From contig OZ234495.1 in the NCBI GenBank assembly GCA_965153455.1, forward strand, positions 16,922,875 through 16,986,874: 64,000 nucleotides of DNA. The letters run 5' to 3'. The position numbers and the translations under genes are program-made. The notes below the pieces were generated by a model that saw only the letters and a list, made by a program, of their open reading frames with translations, was not told the origin of the DNA and searched no databases. Of this stretch, positions 46,929 through 58,254 are shown piece by piece; positions within the stretch are counted from its first letter, which is position 1, and every line of letters starts with the position of its first letter. The stretch is from Sphagnum compactum. Its lineage: Eukaryota; Bryophyta; Sphagnopsida; Sphagnales.

Positions 46929-48880
46929 CTAGTGTGTATTTAATGGCTTTCTATTAGGTACACCTTGAACTCTAAGGCTACTTCACTCCAAAATAACTAA
47001 GAAAACTAATTCAAACTATTAAATCCAACATTCCCATTGGCTTGGGAAAAAAAAAATTGAGCCTACCTATACACAAGTGTATTTTATTAAACATGAAAAA
47101 TAATGGTCCATTTCTACCATTTCAAGTGGCCTTCAAAAATCTTCACCAACCTACCAAGCTTTATTATACATTGAACGAAGAAACATGCATTTTAATTAAG
47201 AAAAAACACCAATCCAAAAAGAAATGGAGGAACGTGAAACGAAGAACACCATCCAAAGTTGACACAAATAATACTTAAAAACAAAAAGGAGAAAAATGCA
47301 CTTGCCCAAAACCTCTGTGTAAATCCTAAATTTTTCTCCAATCAAGTGAAACAAATCATACAAAGAGAGGGGAGGGAATCTTCAAAGAACACCAAGCTTA
47401 GAAGGGTTTTCATCAACAACAACCCACTTCAAGATGGATGAGGCTTGGAAGCAAATCAAACAAAGAGAAAAAAATGATTTTTCAAAAAGCACCAAGCTTA
47501 GAAGAAGTTTCATCAACAACAACATGCCTCAAGATGAATGATGCTTAGAATCTTTACAAAACAACTAGCACCGTTTGATTATAAAATGCTCATAACATCA
47601 ACATAAAAAAACTTTTAATACCCTTAACTAATCACACCATATTAACACATAAAGGTAAAAAATTGTTCAATTACTAATGCAAGTAACCAAACACCTTCAT
47701 AAAAGCAACCAAATATCTCCACATTTAATTGTTAGTTCACTCAAGGCATGGTTTTTGTTGTTGCCTTGCTCGACACTATCCTAAAAAGGGTTGCAAGTTA
47801 GTGCAGAGATTAGCTTGTCACTAAAATTTGCAAGACACTAAATACATTCCCCCAAATTGCATTGTCTAACGCACAAAACAGGCAACAATTACCCCCAGGC
47901 ACATGACACAAAAACAAGGCCAAAAAGGGCCAACACATGTTAATACACCTATTGTTAACTTGTCAAGTGTGATGATCATAAAGAAATGAACCTCCAGTAG
48001 CTTCACAATAGCTTCATGTTAGCCTAATTGTGAGCGTGGTGAATAACGCAAACAAAAAAAATGTTTTTTAACCTTATGACTTTAAAAAAACATGAAACTT
48101 ATTATGGCTTTGAAAATTGGCATAAGATTAGTGCCCACAAAAACCCCATAGAATCTAAAAAACATAATACATTCCAAAGACCAAAGATTGTTGAAAAAGT
48201 TCAAGAAGCACAAAATTCACACTTAACAACATTTCACATCATGAATTCTCTTTGCAATGCACTTGAAGGAGCCTGTCCACCTATAACAGCTCCTATAATA
48301 GTTTGCCCATCTTCTGAGGTGCAGTCATACTAACATGTACCATTAAGAATCGTAACCACTACTTAAATTTTTAAAATTTGAATTATAAAAAAAATTTAAT
48401 GATAAATAGAATTATTTCTTATAGAATGTTATTGTGAATACATTATGTACATATCATAAAAATTTGGAATCAATCTCATGAATGAAAAGTACGTATAAGG
48501 ACTTCTAAAACTTTGTAACCATTATTTAAAAGTTGTTTAGAAGTAACTTTAAAAAAGATTTGACACTAAAAGCACAATTTGAAAAAAAAATTATGACATA
48601 TTTGGGATATTCCTTAATATAGACCTTAACATAATAGTATTAAGAATTTTTTTAAAATATTTAATGTTTTTAAAAAGACGTATAAAAATGATTCTAAAAA
48701 TCTTCGTTAAAAAAAACGATGGTCTAAGGAGGCGCATGTGGTTCGTAATAGTGTGGTTGGACTTTCTACAATTCCACATTTTTCCCTTATGAATGTGGGG
48801 GATCATATATCTAATACCTAATAGTTTTTCAGGTTATTTACTTGATGGGGAAGAAGAAAATAATCTTACATCACATGTGA
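46929..48880. other. AT-rich gene-free block
   Basis: Contains a two-copy duplication of about 95-100 bp (47353-47448 and 47453-47547), sharing CACCAAGCTTAGAAG and TTTCATCAACAACAAC. Frames at 47042-47278 and 48061-48333 have no recognised domains. Confidence 0.45.
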
Positions 48881-49019
48881 AGGGGATAAAGGTTTTAAAA
48901 TTAGGGTTTTGCAAAAAAAATGTGGTAGGTAAATAATAACATGTTGGGAGATCATGGACAAATGCTAGTTTTTTATGTTTGTTAAATGTTGTGAAGAATA
49001 AATATTGGGAATACAATCT

Positions 49020-49560
49020 CAAGCCATTTAAAGAGCAATTAGAAAACATTCATAGATGTTGGGAATGCAAGTTTTTCAAATGATGTGCAATAGAATTGGA
49101 AACAAGTTTGAAAGAAATGGAACAAAATGAAAAATATCTACGAAACAAAAAAAAAAACCTAAGGTAACTGGTGCACCTCCATTTGACTGGCCATGGTTTG
49201 AACGTTTTGACAACATTTTTTTTGGTACTACCAAAATAAATGGCATACCTATTGTCATAGATCAAGGTGTGTGTGATGAATTTTGAAACTAAAGTTGTGA
49301 ATGTTATTGATGAAAAAGATGTCCAAACACTTGGTGTGCCTAGTAGCCTTGAGAGACAAATTCTTATGTTTGGGGATGACAATGCAAATGTTGAAACTAC
49401 CCCATCTGCTAATTCCAATAGCTTTAGAATTAGGGCATGCAAGTTACCTAGTGTGCAAAGGAAACCTAATAAGAAGTTAAAAAGGAAGAAGAGATGATTA
49501 TTTACAAGATCATCTACAATTACATATGCCATTAAAAAATTCACGCATGTGGTGGAAGAG
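49020..49560 (+). pseudogene. PIF/Harbinger ORF1 (Myb/SANT-like) relic
   Basis: One frame reads TGAPPFDWPWFERFDNIFFG (around 49169-49228), a shape seen at the end of Myb/SANT-like domains of Harbinger accessory proteins. A frame change near 49270 leads into a second open stretch that ends in KLPSVQRKPNKKLKRKKR (stop by 49497). Upstream stops show decay. Such proteins help bring the transposase to DNA in this superfamily. Confidence 0.45.
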
Positions 49561-50045
49561 ATTGAATTTTAAAAAATGGAAATAACAAAATTCATCACAC
49601 CTCAAATGTTGCAAAATGAAGATAATGGAAAAAAATGATGATATAAGGTCAATTGCAGTTGGCTATTTGTTTGCAGATGTGTTGAAACCAAAGACCACAA
49701 ATGGTAGTGGTAGTAGTGGAAATTGATTAGAAAGAACTAATAATGACAATTGAATTTGATTTGTATTTCCATTTGTAAGAATAAAAACTTGGATTGCATT
49801 TCAAAACTCGACTTGTATTACTTTGTCATGGTACAATTGGATGATCAATCACCCATTGTATTAAAAAAGTTCTCCTTGATCTCTCACCTTCTACTTTTGC
49901 ATGTTCTCTTTATCTAACAATAGGCAATCTATCAACACCAAACCCCATTGGGTTGTCACCTTTTATTCTTGCTTGTCAATCCAAGCTCCGGTGCAACTCA
50001 CATTTCACAATAGTTGTGAAGTACACAACAAGCAATTATAATTGG

Positions 50046-50950
50046 TGATGTTCAATCAATTTTACAGTTAAAATGTTTCGAACTTCTCCATCTATTTTTC
50101 AAAGAACCAAATGCATTTTCTATGACCACCCTCCTTAAATTCATGTTAAAATCATATCTTATCTTGTCCACATCTATGGGATTACAAGTTTTTCAATTCT
50201 TTTGCAAGTAGTTACGAATTGGATAAGTTGCATTAAGAGTGGAATGCATTTCATACATCGAATAATAATAACTAGTTCTTGGAGAATTTCCTAAGACCTT
50301 AATGGTAAATATAGGCTACACCTCTTGAATTGCCCACCTTCATGTACCCCTTTAAGTTGGCCAAAACAAACATTCCAAAAGATTTTGTCTGCATCACATA
50401 GCTAGCAACACAATAGTATGGAACTTTTTTCCTATTGAAAAAATCACCACTAGCAAGTGTAACTCTTTTGCTTGGAAGGTCCACCAAAAGAATGTGAATT
50501 CCATCTACAAATTCACAAATGTTAGGTGTACATGTAAGATTTTCAAAACAAATAATGATGTCCTTCAAGTGTTGACATGAAGGAATATTGATGTATTTAC
50601 TAAAAAAATTGTCTTTGTCAATTAGCACATCACAAACAATGTCAACATACTTTTTAATTGTTGATGCACCCATGTTGAATCGATCAACCATATGTGTAGC
50701 ATTAAATCCATGAGCAAATCAATAAATCACAATAGCCACAATTTTTCTAATTGTGGCCTAATGAGGTTTAGACAACTTGATTGCAAAAAAGGTGTCAACT
50801 CCAAAACTAGGTTATTGAAAGCTTCAAAACTTCATTCTATAATGCAACAAAAAATTTCTATCTCTTATTTCAAATGTGGTATGCCACACATTAGTTTCCA
50901 CAAGGTCCCAACGTGTGTATTGTTTAGGTTCTTTCTATCAAAAATGTGGT
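50046..50950 (-). pseudogene. PIF/Harbinger DDE transposase (HARBI1-like) relic
   Basis: On the minus strand, blocks of the HARBI1/DDE_Tnp_4 family occur in order across several frames: RNFLLHYRM, then FNMGASTIKKYVDIVCDVL, then NICEFVDGIHI (first catalytic Asp), then ATYPIRNYLQKN, then NLRRVVIENAFGSLKNRWR. The central open part covers 50299-50691. Stops and frameshifts elsewhere make it non-functional. Confidence 0.75.
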
Positions 50951-50960
50951 GAATGTCTTC

Positions 50961-52078
50961 TCCAATTCACACCAACCAAAAAATTGAAAAGACGTTGAAA
51001 CCTATCATATTCTCATCTAAATTTGAAGGCACATTGTGCACTCTAGATTTAGATATTGCACAATTCCCCAAGTGTAACAGAGAATAACATCCAAATGAGA
51101 AACACATAGTTTTGAGAAGATGGTCAAAACCCTAGGCTTACATCATAATAGGGGATCAAATCAATTATGACGAGACAATTTTACCGGAGTTGCTCTCTTT
51201 GAATTATTTGATTGAAATAGCCTCTAAAGACCATAGTAGCTTGGCAGCTTGGACACTAACTATACTATGTTCAGAAATGTTGAAAATTTTCCTTTTCTTC
51301 AAAGGACAAAAACTTTTTGAAGAGTGCCAATTGCTGCATCCACATATAAAAAAAAAGGGACAGACAAGTATAGTCTTCAGGGGAGGAGTCTCTTATTACA
51401 AATACCGTACCAGCCATTTGTCATCTCTCTCTCTCTCTCTCTCTCTCTAGAACGCATTCTGTCACAATTACTTCTACTTCTCTCCACCCTGACATCTTGA
51501 GATAAATGTGTCTCCAAGCACCGTCCAAAACTGCTGAAAGGCAACCTGACTTCACCTAATCCCAAAAAGTTGTGCATCAACATGGGACTGACATGATTAC
51601 ATTTCATCTGATTCTATGAGTATCATCTTTTCTGGACAGGCTCTTGCAAACCAGATTTGCAGTTCATGTTTTGGCTTTTCTTGCATGTGGAGTCTCCTCT
51701 CCTAGATACTACTACAAGACAAAACATATCTGAGCGATAGTTCCAAAGGATTCGTTACATTCAAATTGTGGGTAATAAGGGTTCACACCATATCAGTCAA
51801 TAGAGCCATTAAAGTTTGTAAAATATAACCATTTTCCAGCTTGCCAATACACCAAACCAAATCTGTAAAATATACAGATAGTTTGCATGTGCAGGCTAAC
51901 ATAAGTGCCTTTGTCTTGGTGACCAAGATGTTTTGAAGTCCCACACACTGCTAAATTACTGAAGGGTTGGCTGATGAAGTTATGCACACTCTCTCACCTG
52001 TACCATTGGAGCACATACTAATTGCTTGATGGGACTCAATCTGTATTGGAGAAGATTTTGACCACATCGGTGCTCACC
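50961..52078. other. 3' flank of HPR1
   Basis: Composition changes from AT-rich to gene-like at about 51.15 kb. A TC microsatellite lies at 51425-51449. The stretch probably includes the HPR1 3' UTR on the minus strand. No other gene was seen. Confidence 0.45.
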
Positions 52079-55000
52079 TTAAAGCTTTTGCTGAGCACTT
52101 CCATCAGAAACTGTTAAACCTGCTTATGCATTTGACACAGGAAATGCCACCAAACAATCAAAATGAGATTTGTTTTGGCATTCACTTGCAAAAGAAAAGT
52201 GATTCAAATCTTTATCTGTCCTCATGCAAGTTAGTTGCATCAGACAAATTCAGGTCTTCTGTAGATACCATAATTTTCAGGTGGACCAGGTTTCTGCACA
52301 AATTAGCCAGCACCCCCCAGTGATAGAAAATTGATAGCATGACTTCGTAGGTCCAGCACCTGACAGTATCAGTGAAGGAAGGCAGAGAACAGTGCCAAGG
52401 TAAAAAGGTGTTCATACCAAGTGCTTTTGCATTGACAATACTTGGACAGGCAGCTGGTGGTTGGGAGTGCTCATCAAGGAATGGTGCAATATTGTTTGGG
52501 TTTGACCATACTGGATATCCTTTGAGCTTGCCCTGGAAATAGCCCAGCAATCATGCCTTCAAAAGGTCAATGACAAAAGTACACTGGATTCGATAAATCA
52601 TGCTCACAAAATTCAATCTTGACCATTTGTGACTGCTATTGAAGAAGAGATTCATCGAAGCTTCTAGAAAATGTTTTCTGCAACTAAGAATCTGCAAGAT
52701 CAAAACATACCACATAGACTCCAAGGAGGAGGACTTACAGCAACATTCAATGCAGCAAGAGTTGCCATGCCCTCTCTTGTCCACTGGGAAATTACAGAAA
52801 TTGTTTGTCAGTGGGGGTCTATAGAATGATGCAAACAAGTAATGGTGTAGGACAGACATTTCCATAATCTCCAACAATGGACAGTCCTTGTAAAAGCTCT
52901 CCACTCCTCAATAGATTGGATTCAAATCAGGTGTCGAAAGAACATCAAAGGGCAGACAGATGACATACATATGACATATTCAATATGCATATGTGCTTAA
53001 TCCTTTAGAGTACATGCCAAAATTCTTTGAGGTGAGCCCCCAGGAGACAGGCAGGAGATCAGTGACCTTAGAAGCTGATGCAATATGAGGAACCACAACA
53101 ACATTTGGAAGCTCTGCAAGGCCTGGCTTCATGAATGGCTCATCCTGCAAAAGCATCTCATCTTGTATCAACCTTCATTTCTGCTCTTTGCACCCAGCAG
53201 ACATATGTCAAACAATATCATATTCATCACATCCAGCTCATAAGCTATGGAATGAGTACATCATTGCACTCACTTCAAACACATCAAGTCCTGCACGGAA
53301 CATTGGATTGGCTTTAAGATGCTCCACCAAAGCTGTTTCATCAATGACTGGCCCTCTGCTTGCATTCACCAATACTGCATCCTGTTACATCCTCTCTTCA
53401 TGAGAAATTTCTCGTTTCATGCAGTGCACATGTATCTAGTATGTATGACAGAGCCTGAGTCTCATCAAACTTGCCAACAGCCACTTTTGGACACATTTTC
53501 TTAAACCTTGATTGCAGATCCAACTATGTGTGCATTAGCTGTGATATGATTTAGCATTATTGCGATGCTTTGGTCAATCTAGCAGTTTAATATGCAATCC
53601 CTCAGACCTAAATTTTCTTCAATGTTGGATCAGAGCTTGTTATGCTTGCTTTGAATGGGTTTTAATAATATTGGCACAATGCCAGAAGGCCTGGTGTCTG
53701 CATATGTAGAATACTACAGTAACCCCAAAAGGATCTCAGTTCAGGACTCACTTTCTTCATCAAAGAGAGCCTCTCCTTGTTGATGAGATGATAAGTTGTC
53801 TTGTCCAGAATAGGATGCAAGCTTATCTGCAAAATGAGTTTTCCCACTCACCATAGGAGTGTCACACAGGAAGAAATCTTAACATGCCTTACTTTGAGGA
53901 TATCTTAGAATTTGGAATTCCAGTAAACCCAATCAGTTCAATTTGGGCCTTCTACTCCTGATGTGCACCAATTTGGGCAACCATCAACCTGTGATCATCC
54001 CAAGTGGCACTTAATTCAAACAAAAGTACTGACAAAGGAATGATAGAACCCATACCACATCAGCTTCTTTAAGAACCTCCTCTGGACTTGTAGCTCTTCG
54101 CCAGTATACTGGAGTCTCACCTTGTGTCTTCAAAAATTCTCCATAAGCTGCTTGCCATAGAATTCAAGTATCAGCTTCATGAAAACATTAGGGAACAGCA
54201 CAAGTCTGGGCTCCCAACTGTTGTCAGATGTGTGTGGCCCTTTATCAAAAGAGCTGTCATGGACTTCTCATGACTGTGCAAAGAGGCTGGCCACCAGGAG
54301 TTAGAGATCAAGGGATTCATGTCCTTACAGGAACCATCTCAAACAAGTACATTTACAAAATGTCATCTGATAAGAGTCTCCCTTACTGAATCACTCTTGA
54401 ACACAGAGGAAACTTACTGTTGTCGGATGCATTTGTGTCTTGTCACATTACTACCCGGACTGCAGTCTGCTAAACTAGCACACTGCTTAGCAGATCTATG
54501 ACCAATTTGAAATTCAATCTTGTTGGAGATTCCCAGTGAGCAGTTATCATGGTTTGTTTCACTTAGGGCTACTACATAGGGTTCTCTGATCAATAAGAAA
54601 CTCCTGGACACCAACCTGTCACAAAGTTCTCAAGCCTTGTTGATTGGAACAAGTCGTAATATATGACATTCATCTTGAAACCTTCAATCTGTGAGATCCA
54701 GAATATTAAATAAGTTGATTGTCAGAAAGTAACAGACAAGACTTGAAGTGTTGTCCCACTCGGGACATTCATAAGTTGTACTACATGTGCAGTGTGATGT
54801 AGCTTCCTCCTCAACTGAGTTTTCCTCCACCCATATGACAGAGATTTCCCTGTGCACTACTGGTTACTTGTGCTCTTCAGGGTTGTTTACTCAGAGGGAA
54901 GGGCTTATATTGTCACATCAGCAGCCTGAAACTACATGCAAATTCAACAAGCTGATGTTCATATGCAACCAACAAATACTACCCCACAGTTTCGACCCAA

Positions 55001-57092
55001 AACATACTTGGCATGCCAATTACATGGACATTCAACCAGTCCAGAACATACAAAGAGGGCATCAATGTGGATAGTTCAGGAGAGAAGGGCACCATCATGC
55101 GTGCATATGCAGTTCCAATTCGTCCAGCTCCAATAATACCCAATGTCTGCCCTTTCAACAAATTACCCACAAACCTACACACCACATCTATGTTGCATAA
55201 GTGCTTTTGTGAAACATTCAGAGTGCAGTCAAAGAGTGAAGACATGTAGTTGAGTGGTCAAATGGAGATCTGGCAGAGATTAAAGAGCACAAATGGATTT
55301 GAGCAGAGAAAAGGAACATACAGAGATGGTAGCCAGCCTTCATATTTCCCAGCACGCATAAAGTCATCTGCTTCCACAACCCTCCGTGCAGCTGACAAGG
55401 TCAGAGCTGCTGCCAGCTCTGCTGTTGTTTCTGTCAGCACACCCTACAGAGCCCCTCTGCCATATCATAAACAACCAAATTCAAACTGCTGAAGGAATGT
55501 AAATAGTGGGTCAATGAAGATATAACAACAGAACTCTTCACTATCCTAAAAAGGAGGTGAGACAACATACAGGGGTGTTGCCAACTGCTATGCCATGTCG
55601 AGTGGCAGCTTCAACATCAACATTGTTGTAACCAACAGCCATGTTGCTGTAAGCATGGCCCCCAGCCTTCTTCAAAGTGGCAAAGAGGGTTTCACCCCAG
55701 TCCTCTGTCAACTACACAGACAAGTTCAATCCAGGATCTAATCACTGTTATGGCTTTGAAAATGCATCTTACTTAAAGCCAGAGTGGAGGCACAGACGTA
55801 ATTCTGATTATGGGGGAAGAAAAGAACATGTCAAGTGGGTTAGAGAAACAGATTCAAACCTGCCCAATAACACCATCACACCGTGACCCAATAAGAGAGA
55901 TAATGTCTTCCACACTGAGAATTGTCTTGTTTTCAGTGCACACCTGCATTCACATACTTATGATGATGAGCTTCTTTCAACAACTTGCACAGTTGTAGAA
56001 GTTTATCACACATGACTGATTTCCGACCACCTCCTGGCCCACCTGGGAATTTCTTTTGATGGCTTGCACAATTATAGAATTTATTAAAAAAATGATTGAT
56101 TTACTTACAACCATCTCCTAGATACCTGTAGGCTAGTTCTTCCCAAATTGTAGGGTTTGGAAAGAAAATGCATAACTGCAGGTAGTGTCTACTGTGGACA
56201 TGGAGATTGCATAACACACTGTTTAATGTTAAACTTGTCTGAACACAACTGCTGAACCTGTTGTACAATACATGAGAAGAACAACAATGCTTTCCGTACT
56301 TTTCTGGGCTCTGACAAAGTTCCTATTTGATCTAGAAAATATTGATCATGTATTGTTTCTGCCACCAGATTTCGGAAGCTTCATCTGCAATTCTACACTC
56401 CAATACAGCATAGCTCTCACTTGGTTACACTAGCTGCGCCATGTGCAAAGATGGTCATTACTCCGTGAGACATTCTCAGGGAATTAGCATTGGTCACATA
56501 TTACTATTTCAATCACAAAATTGAGAACGACATGGGGATCTCCTACTCCTCCTCCTGCTCCTACTCCTCATTCGAATTCCGTTTCCAAGTGCATGCAGGA
56601 AATTTAGGCATGCAACTTTGTTCACTACATTCTTCACTGTGAACAGAAAAAGAAACAAAAAAAAAGGGGGGGGCACCGATCTATGACGGAGTTGCCTTTT
56701 TCAATGGCATGGCATGAAGAAATTGAGTCATCTCTATCGGAAGTTCTCCTCTACGTGGGCTTCCCCCTAGTCGACAAACGATTGCAGATTCTGTGGAGTC
56801 TTACACAAATTTCAACCTATGTTTCCTGTAGTAAAACTCAATTGCAACAGCCAGCAAGCAAGCAAGCAAACAAGCAGCTGACATATGAACAGAGTGGAAA
56901 AAACACACACACCAGAAAAAACACAACAACAACAACAACGATGATAATATTTTGCATGCCACTTGCCTCGACGCGACATCCGACGTTGGTGAGCGCCCGA
57001 ATCCAGTGCGTACCAGGCATGGGCTTCGTGCTGACGACGCGGAAGAAGCCTCCGGCATTGTGGATTTGCACTGCCAATCCCGCCATAGCCAT
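52079..57092 (-). CDS. HPR1: NADH-type hydroxypyruvate reductase, peroxisomal photorespiration enzyme
   Basis: Thirteen minus-strand exons: 57092-56967, 55943-55860, 55711-55571, 55443-55322, 55174-55093, 54688-54616, 54147-54056, 53826-53752, 53381-53274, 53144-53067, 52783-52739, 52532-52418 and 52110-52079; 390 aa, close to the usual 386. It reduces hydroxypyruvate to glycerate in the photorespiratory cycle. Visible are the N-terminal [34 protein letters not shown], the NAD loop GAGRIG (173-178), catalytic Arg274 in NASRGPVID, Glu303 in EDEPF, and His321 in PHIASAS. The last exon ends AQQKL, with no canonical SKL-type peroxisomal signal. Intron 1 has a GC donor; all others are GT-AG. ATG 57092 was chosen because [10 protein letters not shown] aligns with known starts; an in-frame ATG at 57167 would add 25 residues. 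Confidence 0.95.
55944..56966 (-). other. GC-AG intron 1 of HPR1
   Basis: Exon 1 ends GTCGAG and the intron starts GCAAGT, a standard strong GC donor. The acceptor is GAATGCAG at 55944. Only this site joins GCRVE to [13 protein letters not shown] in phase 0, as the family requires. Intron length is 1023 nt. Confidence 0.85.
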
Positions 57093-57639
57093 CGCCCGTC
57101 GCGTTGAAGTGCTGCTGCGCTCACTCACTGCAGCTCTGCCTTGTTGTTCTCCTCCTCCTCCTTTCATGCCCCTCCGTGTGCTGCCTTCGAAAAAGAATTG
57201 GCTTTTTTATCCACCCGCAAATGGGGGGGCGGGGAAAGAATTTGATTGGTCCATGAGAATAAAATGTCAAAAACTTTAATTCCCTCTACAAAAGAAGAGA
57301 AAAAAAAAATTATTTTTCTATTTATTATTTTGCATCTGACAACCAAGTGCTCTTTTTCATGCCTTATAAGTTTACTAGTGTGAACGCATTTGCCATTGGC
57401 CCAAGTGTGAACGCGTTACTGATTTTTCCTTGTAAACCCAATTTTTGCCAATTTGTTTGAATTTCCGGCAACAAAATCCACTCCAAAAATCAATTTCTTC
57501 CACACCTTAGCTCTGAAAATTGTGACATAAACTCTATTAAATCTGACTCGTGGAGGGCTGGCTTTCCACCAACACTAAACGAACGCCCTCAAGGATCCCC
57601 TGTGCATGATGAACATGATGCGTTCTTTGTTCTTATACG
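57093..57639. other. upstream region of HPR1
   Basis: A CT-rich leader (GGAGGAGGA on the coding strand near 57150-57165) passes into AT-rich spacer at about 57.25 kb. No clear TATA box could be chosen. Confidence 0.35.
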
Positions 57640-58254
57640 TTGTCCAAAGATAATTACACAATTGACAACATTGCGAGCAAATGCACTATTCGTGAAGAAA
57701 ATAGTCCTACAACACCAAAGTATCCAATTCATCATCTAATATCCTCAATGAAATCTTGCACTTCTAATCCCTATTACACCAAAGTGATGCAACAACAAAG
57801 AAAGGAACAACTACTATACAGATGCGACATGTTCAAAAAGCTCAAGAAATCCTTGGAATGAAATAAAAAAAACATCTTATCCACCAAGATCTAACAACAA
57901 TGGAGGTTTTTTGGAACTCAAATCCCCAGCACCATCACACGATTTTACACAAGGACTTCTTACTACACATGGATGGCATATTGGCAACACATGTGTTTGA
58001 AGAAAGGATTCTACTTTCAAAGTTTGGTGGTTGCAACAAAAAGAGGATTGAAAGCTTCAGTGGAATCCATTGATCACATTCACTTTATGAACTTACATAT
58101 TGAAAAGAAACTTCAAAACTTTCATAACGAAATATTCAAGAAACAACTTGCATACATAAATCAAACCCAACAAAGCATGGTGAAGACTATTGCAAAGTCT
58201 AATGCAAGTTATGGATCAAACATCTACATGGACAAATTTTCCACTAAGAAATAG
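57640..58254 (+). other. two unrecognised short open frames
   Basis: Frames at 57640-57861 (73 codons) and 57973-58254 (93 codons) read as Lys/Gln-rich sequence. The second contains ESIDHIHFMNLHIEKKLQNF. They lie in the same orientation and could be pieces of one decayed gene or transposon ORF. No domain was recognised and neither is called as a gene. Confidence 0.2.

Larger units (their letters stand above)
48900..50960. mobile_element. decayed PIF/Harbinger transposon
   Basis: Two broken genes characteristic of PIF/Harbinger elements face each other: a Myb/SANT-like accessory protein on the plus strand (about 49020-49560) and a DDE transposase on the minus strand (about 50046-50950). Both carry stops and frameshifts. 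Terminal inverted repeats were not found, so the limits are approximate. Confidence 0.65.
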
